64,000 nucleotides of DNA from Clavulina sp. PMI_390 (Eukaryota; Basidiomycota; Agaricomycetes; Cantharellales; Hydnaceae), in the NCBI GenBank assembly GCA_015039315.1, contig WIDE01000009.1, positions 62,001-126,000 on the forward strand. The letters are read 5' to 3'. Below the pieces are notes generated by a model. It made no database searches. It was given only the letters and a program-made list of their open reading frames with translations, and was not told where the DNA came from. Numbering within the stretch: position 1 is the stretch's first letter; each line of letters opens with the position of its first letter. The position numbers and the translations under genes are program-made. Of the stretch, positions 1-14,090 are shown in pieces.

Positions 1-3000
1 TGGAGGTGGTGAGCGTGGTACTCAGTTTGAACTGCGAAACAAGGCCCTCAGCAACAGCGTGGTTGAGTTTCTCAGCGGGCATGTTAACGATGAAGTGCAC
101 ATGGCGACCAGCGTGATGCTCCTTGTAGTCCTGTGGGATGGTTACGGAGATGTGAGAAAGCAGTAGGTGCAGACGTGAGGGAGAAGGTGGAATATACCGA
201 AATGAACCGCTCGGGAAGCTTGGTTTTCTTGCCTTCCTTGTCCTTATCTTTGTCCTTGTCCTTATCAGCTGGGACGCCGCCAATGATACAGGATTCCAGG
301 AATTCCTTGTACCCTTCAGTCCACCTATGAATTGGCAGTTCGGTGATCTCCACAGAGGTGTCGTCTAGTTGCTTGATGGTTCCAGTGACGATGAACTTGT
401 CCTTGTTGTTCCCATCGCGCTCGATTGTACCCTGTTGGGTATCGACGTTGAGTGGATGGTAAACTACACCAAAATAAGCACATACCTTCCATCCACGGAA
501 CCATGGGGTCATCGGGACCAGTTCTTCATCATGCATAAGACGACGAAGGTTGGCGACAACATCCTCAGGGTTGTAGCTGGGAACGTTGGTGCTCCAACCT
601 ACGTGATGGCAAGCCTAAGTACGATGCTCCAGCTGAGCGACTTCTGAATTAACTTACCTGTGCCAATACCTTCTGCGCCGTTCAAAAGGACGATGGGAAC
701 AACAGGGGTATACCACTCCGGCTCGACAGAATCACCATCATCGACAAGGTAGTTCAAGATAGGATCATCATGTGGATGGAAGATGGTGCGAGTAATAGTA
801 GGCAAATGTGTGAAGATATAACGAGCCGAGGCTGCGTCTTTCCCACCCTACAAACGCAGGAAATTTCAGGACACGAGGAGTTTTTATTCCATGCACTACT
901 CACATTGAATCGAGTACCATACTGTCCATCAGGCGATAGCAGGTTTACATTATTTGAACCAACGTAGTCTTGGGCAAGGGCAACGATCGAGCTTGTGAGA
1001 GACTGTTCGCCGTGGTGGTAGGCAGTCTTCTCTGAGATATAACCAACTAGTTGTGCCACCTAGAACAGTATTGAGATAAATTTTAAGTAGAATAAGGTGG
1101 TCACGAACCTTGATTTGTGCCTTAAGGTTACGCTTGAAACAACCGAACAAGATCTTACGCTGACCAGGCTTAAGGCCATCAACAACAGACGGAATGGAAC
1201 GGATGTTATCGGCCATGGAGAAAAGAATAAGCTCTCTGTTGATGAAGTCATCATAAGTGATCTCATCAACGCTATGATCGATAAACGTTCCAGGCTGTGG
1301 ATAATCATCTCATTAGTATCTTTATGCCACGCTCTGAAACCAAATTCACCTTGAACTTGCGCAGCCAGTCTTTTCGATCGTCAGCCTTCTTCTTGCTGAA
1401 GGCAAGGTCAATGAGAGGGCGTTCTTCGTCCTGCAGCTGGGCGAAGGGAATCATGTGAGTGTCCATGCGACTAAAGTAGTCCTTGGCATCTTCGTTCGTA
1501 CTAGTGCCCAATCCCTGATATAGCTAGAGTTAGAGCAAAATAGTGCGAAACTGGAAATTCTTACCTTGTAGTATTTCGCCGCCCACTTCCCGTCCTTGTT
1601 GTACTGCTCATTCCACTCCAGATATTCAGGGATGGTGAAGAAATTCTTCTTCTGGTTTCCCTTTGTTACCTGGATTGTGGGTCAGGCACGGCGCAGATTG
1701 AATGTGCCCAATAAACTCACCCGAACAATAGGAGTGACGAATTCAACAAGGAAGCTGGGTAGCTTCAACAAGGATGGATAGAAGTGGTCGAGGAAATTGA
1801 TTAAGAGACCCTTGATGTGGGACCCATCATGATCCTGACGGCGGCAACGGACAATAGCAGACGGTCAGGAAATGTAACTGACAGTACTGAGCCAAAATGG
1901 CGTACCTGATCCGTCATAATCATGAGACTTCCGTAGCGGAGACTGCTGACATCCTTGTAATCCTTTTGGTGCGCAAGCCCCATGATTTTCTTGATGTTTT
2001 GCAGTTCGGCGTTCTTCATGATTTGGTCATGAGTGGCTTCTCGAACGTTCAGGAGCTTTCCGCGGAGGGGGAAAACTCCGAAGTTGTCTCGACCGACAAC
2101 ACTGAGACCAGCCTCGGCAAGGGCCTTGGCGGAGTCTCCTTCGGTGAGAATCAGTGTACAGTTCTTGGAGTTCCTGCCGCCGGCGTTGTTCGCGTCGGAC
2201 AACTTGGCCAGACCATGAAGCCTGAGGGGAGATCGTTCAAGGAAAGAAGCCCGATATATGAAGAGAACAACGCACCGAGTTTGCTTCTTGCTGGTCTCCC
2301 CCTTCGCAAGCAACTGATCGGACTTGAACTTCGCCCAATTAAGGACACGCTCAGCAATGCTGGTCTTGTTCACTGCGAAAAAGCATCAATAGAGATTCAA
2401 TGGCGGAGATAGACAAGAATATACATACCGCCTTTCATAAACGTCTCGGAAACAACCGGCTTACTCCCAAACTTCCCGGCTGGAAGCGTTAGCTGCTCCT
2501 TAGTCTGAGAGTCGAAGGTGGGGTTTTCGATGAGCGAGTTGACGAAGATCCACATATGGTTTTTGATCTGGGCGGGTTTGATTTTGACGGCTTTGTTCTT
2601 CTTCTCAATGGAGGCCATCAAGTGCTTGCAGATTTGGTCGGTAATAAGGTTGACGTGCGTGCCGCCCTTGGTAGTAGAAATGGAATTGGCGAAAGAGACA
2701 TGTTGGAAGTTGCCAGACTCGGAGATCGCAAACGCATATTCCCAGCGGTCGCTAACAGCTTCGTAAACGATGCTAGGTTTGACAACAGCGGCCCCAGAGT
2801 CTCCGACAGCTGCTTCGGTAGCAGAGGATAGGAACATGTCCACATATTGCTTGAAGCCGCGGACCTTGATCTTCTCCCCATTGAGCCAGACGGTAACGCC
2901 ACTGACGGTCCCGGCAAGATCATAGACACGCTTGGTGAGGAGGGATAGGACATCGTCGTCGATGGACTCCATTTGGAATCGCGCAAGGTCTGGACTGAAC

Positions 3001-4186
3001 GTGACCTTGGTGTATTCCTCACCACGAGAGTTTGTAGTAATGCTTGCATCGGTGGTACTGCTCATGTTATTTGTCCAAGTCTGCTTGAACTTCTTGCCGT
3101 CCTCTTTGTTCGCAGTCTCTATGGTGAACTTGTGGGAGTAGATGTTGGTGAGCTTTGCACCATAGCCGTTACGACCTCCGGTGAGCTTCTTCTCATCGTC
3201 GTCATAGCTCGAGCCCGTAAGGAGACGGCCGAAGATCATGGCGGGGATCCAGACCTTCTCCTTCTTGTGCATCTGGATAGGAATGCCTGATCCATTGTTT
3301 TGAACAGAGATCTCGTTCTTCTCGACATCGATGGTGACTTTAATCCAGGTCATAGTCTCGGAGTTGATCTATCAAGAAGGCATTTTAGTCTCACGAGGAA
3401 CAGACATTGACTGAGAGGAGCATTGGACCAAGCCACGTTACCTTATGGTCTGCAGCGTTGACCAATATCTCATCGAATATCTTAAAGAACCCAGGCACGT
3501 ACGATATGTTCCTATAAGGAACATGGTACGCGTAAATCACTAAGAACAGGTGTAGAATATCGCATAACATACTTGTATTGCATTCGCTTCTCCTCCACGT
3601 TGAACACCCACATCTCCTGGGAGATAGTCTCCACGCTCCCAATGTAAGAATCAGGACGCTTGAGAATGTGCTCGATTTGACTCATCTAAGATAGCATACA
3701 AAAGTTAGTCTGCCTGCTCTCGACGCGCGCTGTCGCGCGAAATGCAACTCACCGCCTGGTATCGGTCTGACGCATCCTTCGCCTTGCGGGCAGGAGCGTT
3801 AACTTTCTTTCTCAGCGAGTCATCGCCAAAATCATCATCATCAACATCCATAGCGTCGTCGCCGCTATCAGAGTCATTCGTCGAGACGTTCTCCTTCGAC
3901 TTGAGCGGTTTCTTCTTGGAAGCAGCGGTGGCCGCTTTTGCTGAAGTAGTCTTAGCCTTGCTAGCCCCAGCTGCCTTGGGTTTCGCAGCGGCTTTAGGCT
4001 CTTTTGCAGTCGTAGCTTTGCCCTTGGCCTAGTATATGTTCATGTTAGGGACACGCGATCGACTGGCCACAGGGGGCCTCATTGAGGACTCACTTTGGGC
4101 TTGGGCGCGTAATCTTCAAAATCAGAGGCGTCAGAGGCGGAATCAACCCCCTTCAAGTCAAAATCTTCCCCAGAGTCGCTGCTCAT
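1..4186 (-). CDS. TOP2: DNA topoisomerase II (3' end beyond window)
   Basis: Type IIA topoisomerase: ATP-driven passage of one DNA duplex through another in the nucleus. The start codon is at 4186-4184 and opens an acidic, Lys/Ala-rich N-terminus. In order the spliced exons show the GHKL ATPase (motif NAADHK near 3450, GRNGYGAKL near 3160, QTKE loop near 2500), the Toprim domain (EGDSAKAL near 2120, PLRGK, then DQDHDGS across an intron near 1830), and the winged-helix domain with the active-site Tyr in SARYIFT (codon 820-818). The last visible exons cover the gate region and run off at base 1, so the C-terminal end is missing. At least nine short introns interrupt it. Oddities: His replaces the usual Asn in NAAD(N)K, and an Asp-Lys repeat lies in a loop near base 250. 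DBP3 lies upstream on the same strand, 183 bp away. The family assignment is certain; exon edges are hand-placed. Confidence 0.96.
237..267 (-). repeat. Coding GACAAG microsatellite in TOP2
   Basis: About five tandem copies of an Asp-Lys dicodon lie inside the topoisomerase II reading frame. They encode a charged insert before the conserved DYKE segment. Yeast and human enzymes have a short loop here without such a repeat (from memory), so length polymorphism between strains is likely. Confidence 0.75.
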
Positions 4187-4369
4187 CGCGTGTGGTAGAG
4201 AGGTCGACAGACCAACTCGAAGAAGTTATTTGGTTGGAGTCAATAAGAGGCAACAATAAACAAACATGGCGACGATCAATTTGAGGCAGTGAGCCCCCTT
4301 AGTACAAAAGAATAGACGAAGAGCATGAGAAATTCGAAGATAATCTAGAGCAAAGCAACATTTCTAGGT

Positions 4370-6573
<2,204 letters not shown>

Positions 6574-6827
6574 TGTGTGATGTTCGAGTGGCCTCTGTTG
6601 TGGCACCTTTGCACGTGCTCGAACACTCCAGCTTTCCACTCAGACCCCCAAGGAGAAACTTGTCGTCGTCGGTGCACATTTCCTGGTACCGGTCAATGGA
6701 CCATGGTAGCTCCATGGGAGAAGCGTCGGACGTCTCGTACTATCATACATCAGTGCGTCAAATTCAATGCGTCTTAATATCGCCCGCATTTGAGCATGAC
6801 TTCATGGATATGTTCCTTTTCTCGTAG

Positions 6828-9800
6828 CTTAACCATTCCATCCGACACATCTCTGGCATCCACATCAGAAACTTAACCCCCTTTCCTCAGAGAGATCGTA
6901 TCATCTCCGCTCTTGATGGCCACCATTCCCTTCATGGCACTTCTGGCTCAACGAATACTGCAGCCGATGACCTCGAACTCATTTTGGCGCGAAAGCGAAC
7001 AAGGAGAATGTCAACCACATCTGTGGCCACGTTCCTCAGCCGAAGATCGGAAGACCCTCATTCCGTCTCTCCACAGGCGGACTCCACCATAAAGGCTGCT
7101 GCTCACGCACATTCCAGCTCAATATCTTCAGCAATGACTTTGCAACTATCTGAACAAACTCCTATGCAGCGAAGGGGTCGTTCAGGCTCCACCGCAACCT
7201 CCTTGCTCGAAGCAAACACTCACTCAACCAATCCCTCAGCCGTATCCACTTCGTCACTGTCGCAACGCCGCCTCGAGCAAGTGATAAGTTCCCGCTTGTT
7301 CGAGACTTTCATCACCCTCGCAGAAAACATCGCTCTTCCGCCTCCACCTCCTCCTCAGAATGGCCCTTTGCGACCTTTGATGAGAGAGAGGACAGTCTCT
7401 TCTGCCTCTCGCTTGCGGCCTCTGCGGGAGCGATCAGCCTCCCCGGCGCAGTCACCTCCTCCTAATACCAATGGTAATACCTCAAGACCGTCTTCACGGG
7501 CTTCTAATCACTCCACTGCGTCAACTTCCCGAACCACTCCCATTCGTCCTCCTCCAACCAAACCACTGCGCACTGAAACTCCATCCAAACTCCGCTCCTA
7601 TACCTCCACCGACCGAAGCCCTCGCGCTTCTACTTCTAAATCGGTCTCTCCAGTAACCAAAAAGGCTGCTCCTTCCACACCACCCGCAAAGAAGCAGCTT
7701 AATGGCATAACCCCCTCCCCTCCCAGCTCCGCATCGGTCACGACCCCTCCTCCAAGTGCATCGACACCATTCTTCATCTCCTCCATTCATCCACCCTCTA
7801 CCAATCCCAGCTGGTCAGACCTCAAAGCCACTGAGGACTTCCACAATGCAAATCCCCGAGCAACCAATGTGAAGGTCACACTCTGGGCACGTCGACATTC
7901 CCGATCGAATTTGCTGGATGCATCCAGTAAAGGCAAAGGGAAAGCCGTCGACGAAACCCCTGGTTCTTCCTCCGAGGAATGGAGTTCCTTACTCTTGTGG
8001 GATGTAGACCTAAACTCTCTGGAGCCATTTGCTGCTGATGTGTGTCCCCACCCATTAAGAACGCCCTCTATTTCTAACCTTCATTGTTTAGTTCCAATCA
8101 ACAGCCGAGGATCTACCTCCAAATTCTATTGTCTTCAATCTTGCAACAACCGGAGGCCTCTACGTCCTTCCACATAAGAATTCACTCGACCTTGATTCTC
8201 GATCTCGATCACCATCGCCAGAACATAATGTATCCGATGGAGAGGTTGATGTGGTCAAAGCCCGAGGTGGGGATCGTCGACGAAGCAGTGTTAGGTTTCA
8301 TGAACAGGCGAAAGAGGCACAGCTGAGGAGCTTGCGTGAGACTAGGATGAGAAAGGGGCCTTCTATGGATGAAACTGCGAGGTAGATTTGCCCGTACCTC
8401 TGCCATTCATGCTACCAGGCTAACGATTAATTTAGATTATTGAAGGCCCATTTTCGGCTCGATGAGATGGAGGAATCTCTGCAAGATCTTGTGAATACCA
8501 TTGATGATTTAGCAGATACCAATGGGCTGGTCGGCCTGGTACGTATCCCTTCCGCAGTCCCCTTGCTTCCTTGCTCACACTTCTATTCAGCAACGACGAC
8601 ACGATCAATTGGTTAATTCGCTCTCGAAACTTCAAGAGGAAAGGCAAGAGACCATCGGAAACTACCAAACTGGTAAGTATCCAGACCACAAGGTGGGCAA
8701 ATTTCGATTAACCCGCTTTCTAGAACGTAAAGCTCTCGAGGACCGACGTGCCCGACTGGAAGAACGCCGAGAGAACCTTCGCTGTGCAAATTACTTCCAT
8801 GACGACGACTTAGCCGACTTGGACGCCCTTGAAGAGGAAATAGAGAGCGAACAGTGAGTGACCATAATCAACTGTTCCCTCACGGCCAATCTCATCCTAA
8901 ATACCTCCTCGCAGATCCCATACCAAAGTATCCAAATATACCCGCGCTAATCATCGTTCACATCTTGTTCGCGATCTCGAACGAATCTATCCTATTGAGG
9001 CAATCAGTGCACAGGACCTTCTCTTTGGTATCCTGTCTGTCCCACTCCCCATACCCCTCAACCCTTCCGACCCTGCACCTCCCCTCTCACACCCCGATTG
9101 GCCTTCGGTGAACGAAGATACCATAGCCACAGCATTGGGATACACAGCCCAAGTTCTACTGGCTGTCAGTGTGTATCTGAAGGTTGCCATTCCATACCCT
9201 ATCGTATGCGCTGGCAGTCGCAGTGTTATCAAGGATCCCATCAGTCATATGCACGGTCCGCGAACGTCAGTGAGCCTCATGATTCAATCCCTTTTATTTA
9301 CTGAACGAAATGTTGCGTATTAGCTTTCCACTGTATTCCAGAGGAGTGGATACTTATAGATTCGAGTATGCGGTGTTCCTACTCAACAAGGATATCGAAA
9401 TGGTTCGTCCAGTCACTAATCTTCCTTCCATATTGCAAATTGGCTCATACTTTCACCCCGACAATCCCAGCTTATGACTGAGCAAGGAGTACAAACGCTT
9501 GACATGCGACACACCCTACCGAATCTGAAAAATCTACTTCTCACTCTCACAAGTGGGTTAGAGGAAGAGGTAGATACCAGCTCCTCACAGAAAACGTCCA
9601 CTCACGCCAATGGAGATTCCCTTCGAGATGGTTCCGTCGCTACCACGGGTACTCAGATCCCGGGCGCATCATCTCCCAAAACGTCCACAGAGGCTGATAC
9701 CGTATTATCGAATGGCGGGCCCACACCTACCAACACAATGCGCAAATCATTCTTTCCGCCTATCAATGTATCCAGTTTTTGGCATTTGCGAACCGGCTCT

Positions 9801-10367
9801 TCTCGGGCTCTAGAGGGAGCATCGACAGCTCCCTCGCTATCCACAACCCCGGAGCTCAGCGCATCTGAAGATACCGCCGTATCGGAATCTGACGTCACTA
9901 GCCCAGGGACTCCATCACCTTCCGAGGGCCAGGCTACAACTGACGGAGCTGATGAGGACTCACCGCTAACCCCAGCGTTGGATCCCTCATCCAGAGCAAA
10001 CGATGGGGAGCCTCCCACCCCTACCCCTGCAAATACCGGGACCGAGGAGGAAACCGACGACACGGAGACTATCAAAGACGGCACCGTTGGCCGCTCTTCT
10101 CAATCGCCCCCAGTGAGCGCCACTCAGAATAGCAGTTGGATCACGAAGGCGTTCTTCGGCCAGCAAATCGATCGCGACCGAGAAGTACGCGAAAGGGGGC
10201 GCGACCGCGAAAGAGATGGAGAGAAGAGTGTAGGGCGTCGACGACGTAATCCAGCCACAACGACATCTCTTAGTAATGTCACTGCAAATCCCTCTCCTGC
10301 AGAGACTGTCGGTGCCGAGAATCCTGGGGAAACGACTCCCGCAGATTCATCAACGGCTCCCAGTTGA
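6828..10367 (+). CDS. UVRAG/Vps38 autophagy and endosomal sorting subunit
   Basis: UVRAG/Vps38/Atg14-type subunit of the class III PI3-kinase (Vps34) complex, acting at endosomes and autophagosomes. The first secure exon begins after an acceptor TAG at 6825-6827 with RHISGIHIRNLTPFP, the usual UVRAG opening; the ATG exon upstream is not resolved. Then come a Ser/Pro-rich stretch, a C2-like segment (VKVTLWARRHS ... LLLWDVDL, to about 8040), a coiled coil (8440-8850), and the conserved core (RIYPIEAISAQDLLFGILSVPLPIP near 8980-9055; AIPYPI near 9190; YRFEYAVFLLNKDIE near 9355). The C-terminus from about 9545 is low complexity and ends at TGA 10365-10367. Introns lie near 8042-8091, 8383-8436, 8538-8590, 8672-8722, 8856-8910, 9265-9330 and 9402-9470. 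What differs from the animal protein is the long disordered N-terminal part and tail. Confidence 0.88.
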
Positions 10368-13300
10368 CGCCACAAGTATACGTACAGACCGCGTTCCATT
10401 GCTCCTATTTACGTTCAAATATTTCACGTCATACCCATAATGCAATTCTTTAGTTTTCCGCTTTCAATCGGCCAAGCATGCATGTGGTGCATTTCTTGGC
10501 TTACGCGCGTCGCATCTTTCGAGCCCAAAGGGAACGGCTTGGCATAATGTGATAACAGAACAGGCTCTCCCATGCTAATGTTGACGTGATGCGCTTGTCG
10601 ATTGCCCGATTGCAAATGAGGTTTACTCATCACGAGGAAGTCCACCCCACCGCTCTTGACACAGCTCTAACCCAACAACCTGATGCTGGATATTTCATTC
10701 CAGGAGGGTGTTTGAAAATTTTATTATTCTTGTTGTGATGGCTCGGCGCGGTGACTGAACGTTACCAATAGAACAGTCATCAAGCTTCCCGCGAGGGGCA
10801 CATGCACTACTACCTCGACTCGGCGACACGTCGGGCAAGGAAGAGGGTGCTTCCGTCGGATAAACTTTCGATCGAGGATCTCATCATGAAGGCACGCACG
10901 CGCGCAATCTAAGGTAGATGATCGGCGAAGGCAAGAAAAAAGTTGGCCAAGCGCAATTTTGGGATGGTCACACATGGGCGTCGGAGAAATAACTTTAGGT
11001 TTACAATTATCATTTCAATTGTTCTTATATTTGCATCTCGCGTGCACGAATGATCGGAGGAAAGACAAGACAGTTCGGACCGTACGGCGCCGGTATAGAC
11101 GAGCAAGAGGCGTAGAAGTCGACGTGTAAGTGGTCATGCAGCATTCAAAGCAGCTACGATCGCATTGCCAGCGGGAGAGGGTTATTCCTTGTCACGCGCG
11201 CACGGAACAAAGCTGAGCGGCATTGCTTGGCTTATGGGAGCTATTTTTGGACGAGGCTTGGGGGAATTTTCACTCGTACGAATTTGACGAGCGCTGTACT
11301 CCAAGCCCTCGGGCAGCGGGACAGCGCTGTGGAGCTTCTGCTATCTTGGGAGGCTCCACCAACGTAAATTCTTTGTGGTGCAGTCAACTTGAGGCGACAA
11401 CTTATCCTTATGAAAACCCAAGCAATCTATACCGGCGTTCCACTTGTCAATACAAGCTTATAGCCACGGCCATTTTTCATTGCCAGCGGCCCCAGTAGGA
11501 AGACATATATTGTCTTGGAGGACGACAAATTGGTGGTTGTATGGGGCTATATATATAATTGATGATATTATAGATAGATCCACATTTCTGCAGCCACAAC
11601 AACACTGATCGGTAGACAGCCTGCATACTCCTGCTAGCATAGACCATGGGGGGAAAGTAACTATGCAACGAGGAGATTATACAAAGTCAATTGAATATCA
11701 GTATCGAAGAATGCTGGATTGCGCTCGAAGTGATACCAGAGTAATTCCCACGCACGCGCTGTTGACACGTGATCGGAGGCCTCTATCGCATTGCTCGCCG
11801 CCCACTTCAAATCCTCTTGGCTCGCTGCATTCTACGATGGATAAGCGAATCGATTCCTAACGCTTCTCAATAATGCACGCCATAATGCGATTCTTCGCTA
11901 TCTCGGATTTTTGGCACGAATCAATGGGACAGGCTGGAATCCTTGCGAACGAGTTCCTTGAATGGTTGTTGCGCTGATACCGTGGACTATTCCGGCATGC
12001 TGAGGTCTTGGCGACTTTATGTGATCCGAAAACCGACGAATGCTGCTTGTATGCGAATAATTGAGCTCATTAAGTGTGTTGCGTTGGAAAGTAGTCGCCT
12101 TGGAAGCGACGGACCACGTTTTCGTTTGACCTTGTCGACTGGAGAAAACAACTCAAACGGGCAATTATCTTCGGACCAACGACCGACCGTCCGCAGCAGG
12201 AAGAGACCTACAGCATGCTGGACCTCGCCATCGTCAATCTCGGGAGGGAGAAGGGTTTATCTCGTCGTCTTGTCGCCGCTGTGTCCTAATTGCAGACGCA
12301 GCAGGTAGCTCGTGGCAGGACGTGTGTCCTGCAACTCCGCCGCTGGCCCTATTGTTTGCTGGGATAGCTGCCCGAATAGCAATTTATCGCTCCCTTAATG
12401 CCAAGGAAGCTCAGTAGGCACATGCAGCCTTGGCGTATTGCTTATCCGCACATTTCTCGGAATTTTTCGAGAGGGCGCCCCGCGATGATCTCATTGTCTC
12501 CCGACGTTCCGGCACTTGCGGTCGCCGTCTGTGCCCTATTGCACCCTGAATCGCCGACCTTTATGCGCCAGAGTGGCGTCCAATCATCATTGGCCCTAAA
12601 AACAGACTTTTAGGCATATTGAGGGGTCGGCGAGGTCGGTTTCTCTGCTAGTGGCTATATCTAGTTTGCTTAGTGGGATGGCTCTGTCTTGGTATTTTTG
12701 GATATGATCATGATTTATTGATGATAAGTGCAGATATGGTTTGGAGCTTGAGGAAAAAGCCTTTGTGGGCGGAGTGATCGACGCATTTCCGAGGCGTTCA
12801 TCCGGCAACTGGTCGTTCTCATGAAGCCGAATACAGGCGAGAGATATGACCAGGAGCTTCGGGCCTATTATTTGCTATGGTTCGGGGCTGCGCATCAATG
12901 GAATGGACCTAGAGGCTACGAATGGATTACGATGTGCAAAACTGCTGCGGGTGGTGGGGACTCGTCTCGTGCTCGTATTAGCCTTGCTCTCAAACTTTCT
13001 CGCTCCTTGCGCAGCTGCGTGTAGTAATGTTTCAGGAGTTCTGAGTAATATAGAGTCATACGGAGAAGCCCCGAAGCGTGAATGCTGATCGTGCGCGGCT
13101 CTTGCTATGATTTCCAATGATTGTGGCACAAATCATGATACCTGTCTCCTCCGTTCGCTCCCCAGATCGTGCGAAGGGATATAATAGGCCTGAGTATTTT
13201 TTTGGTGCTGCGCTTTCAGTAGCTAGACAACGGGAAGGCCACATATTGATGTCGAGTCTAGGTCAATGTTTTGATCCAGCGCGGCAATAGAGATGTGTGG

Positions 13301-13800
13301 GGGTGCGTAGGGTAAACCATCCTAGCGTGTCACTCCCTGTCCTTTGGGAAAAAAAGAATTGGAGATTGCGGGCGGCGGCGACAATTATAGACAAAGCCTT
13401 TTGGACCAATTGTGAGCTGTAACAAACTAGCTGCTGCGTACCAAGGCAATGCAACCGCTGTCGACCGCGTGTCATAGGCGAGGGGGGGGATACATCGTTT
13501 TGCCAGCCGTCGACAAAATGCCTAGGCCCGCCTGGGGACTGGGACTGGCACGATGGCCCATGGATAAGGGAGCGAGTGATGGTGCCACTGCCACCTAGGT
13601 GATAAGGTCCCTGGTACAACCTTCGCGCTAAAGGGCAGGGTGGGCCGCCGAGCCATTCTTGCATTTCAGTGCTGCGGAGCGATTGAATTGAAAAGCCGAA
13701 GTTATTTCTGGCCCCTCCTGCGCAGTGAGTTCCCGCAATAATCGGCAGGAGGATAGTATTCCACTTCCAGACAGCGAAAGCAAAGCTCAGCGCAGGCCAG
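10368..13800. other. Long gene-free interval upstream of pacC
   Basis: About 3.4 kb without any reading frame that resembles a protein or that can be extended by splicing. Short open frames on both strands have no codon-use or domain support. A 12-base word (cattgccagcgg) occurs near 11163 and again near 11477, but no larger repeat was seen. The simplest reading is a large 5' regulatory region and long leader for pacC, possibly with an unannotated non-coding transcript. Confidence 0.5.
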
Positions 13801-13813
13801 CATGGGCCCCATG

Positions 13814-13972
13814 GCCAGGGCGAGCCAAGCTAGCCCGCCCCCATAGGAGGCATTGAGTGGCCGGCGACCGCCAAGACCACTGGAGTCCCATCGCGTGTCA
13901 GGAATTGAATTGGTCGTCACTTCTTTTCATCCCATTCAAATCTCGATCGACAAGTGGGGGTGTTTTGCCAAG
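13814..13972 (+). promoter_or_regulatory. Cluster of PacC-type GCCARG sites
   Basis: Four matches to the PacC core GCCARG lie on the plus strand at 13814-13819 (GCCAGG), 13824-13829, 13870-13875 and 13967-13972 (GCCAAG each), 119-277 bases upstream of the pacC ATG. On one strand of 160 random bases about 0.08 matches are expected with equal base frequencies. This fits PacC acting on its own gene, as known in Aspergillus; binding here is inferred. Confidence 0.5.
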
Positions 13973-14090
13973 CAAATGTCCCCTCGGGCACAACCATTTC
14001 TCCCTCCCTTTTCCCCCCCTTGTCCTTTTAACTTCCATACCCGCCCCAGCTGAGCGCCACCTCTTCCTCCCCTAAGCGCGCTCACCCACC

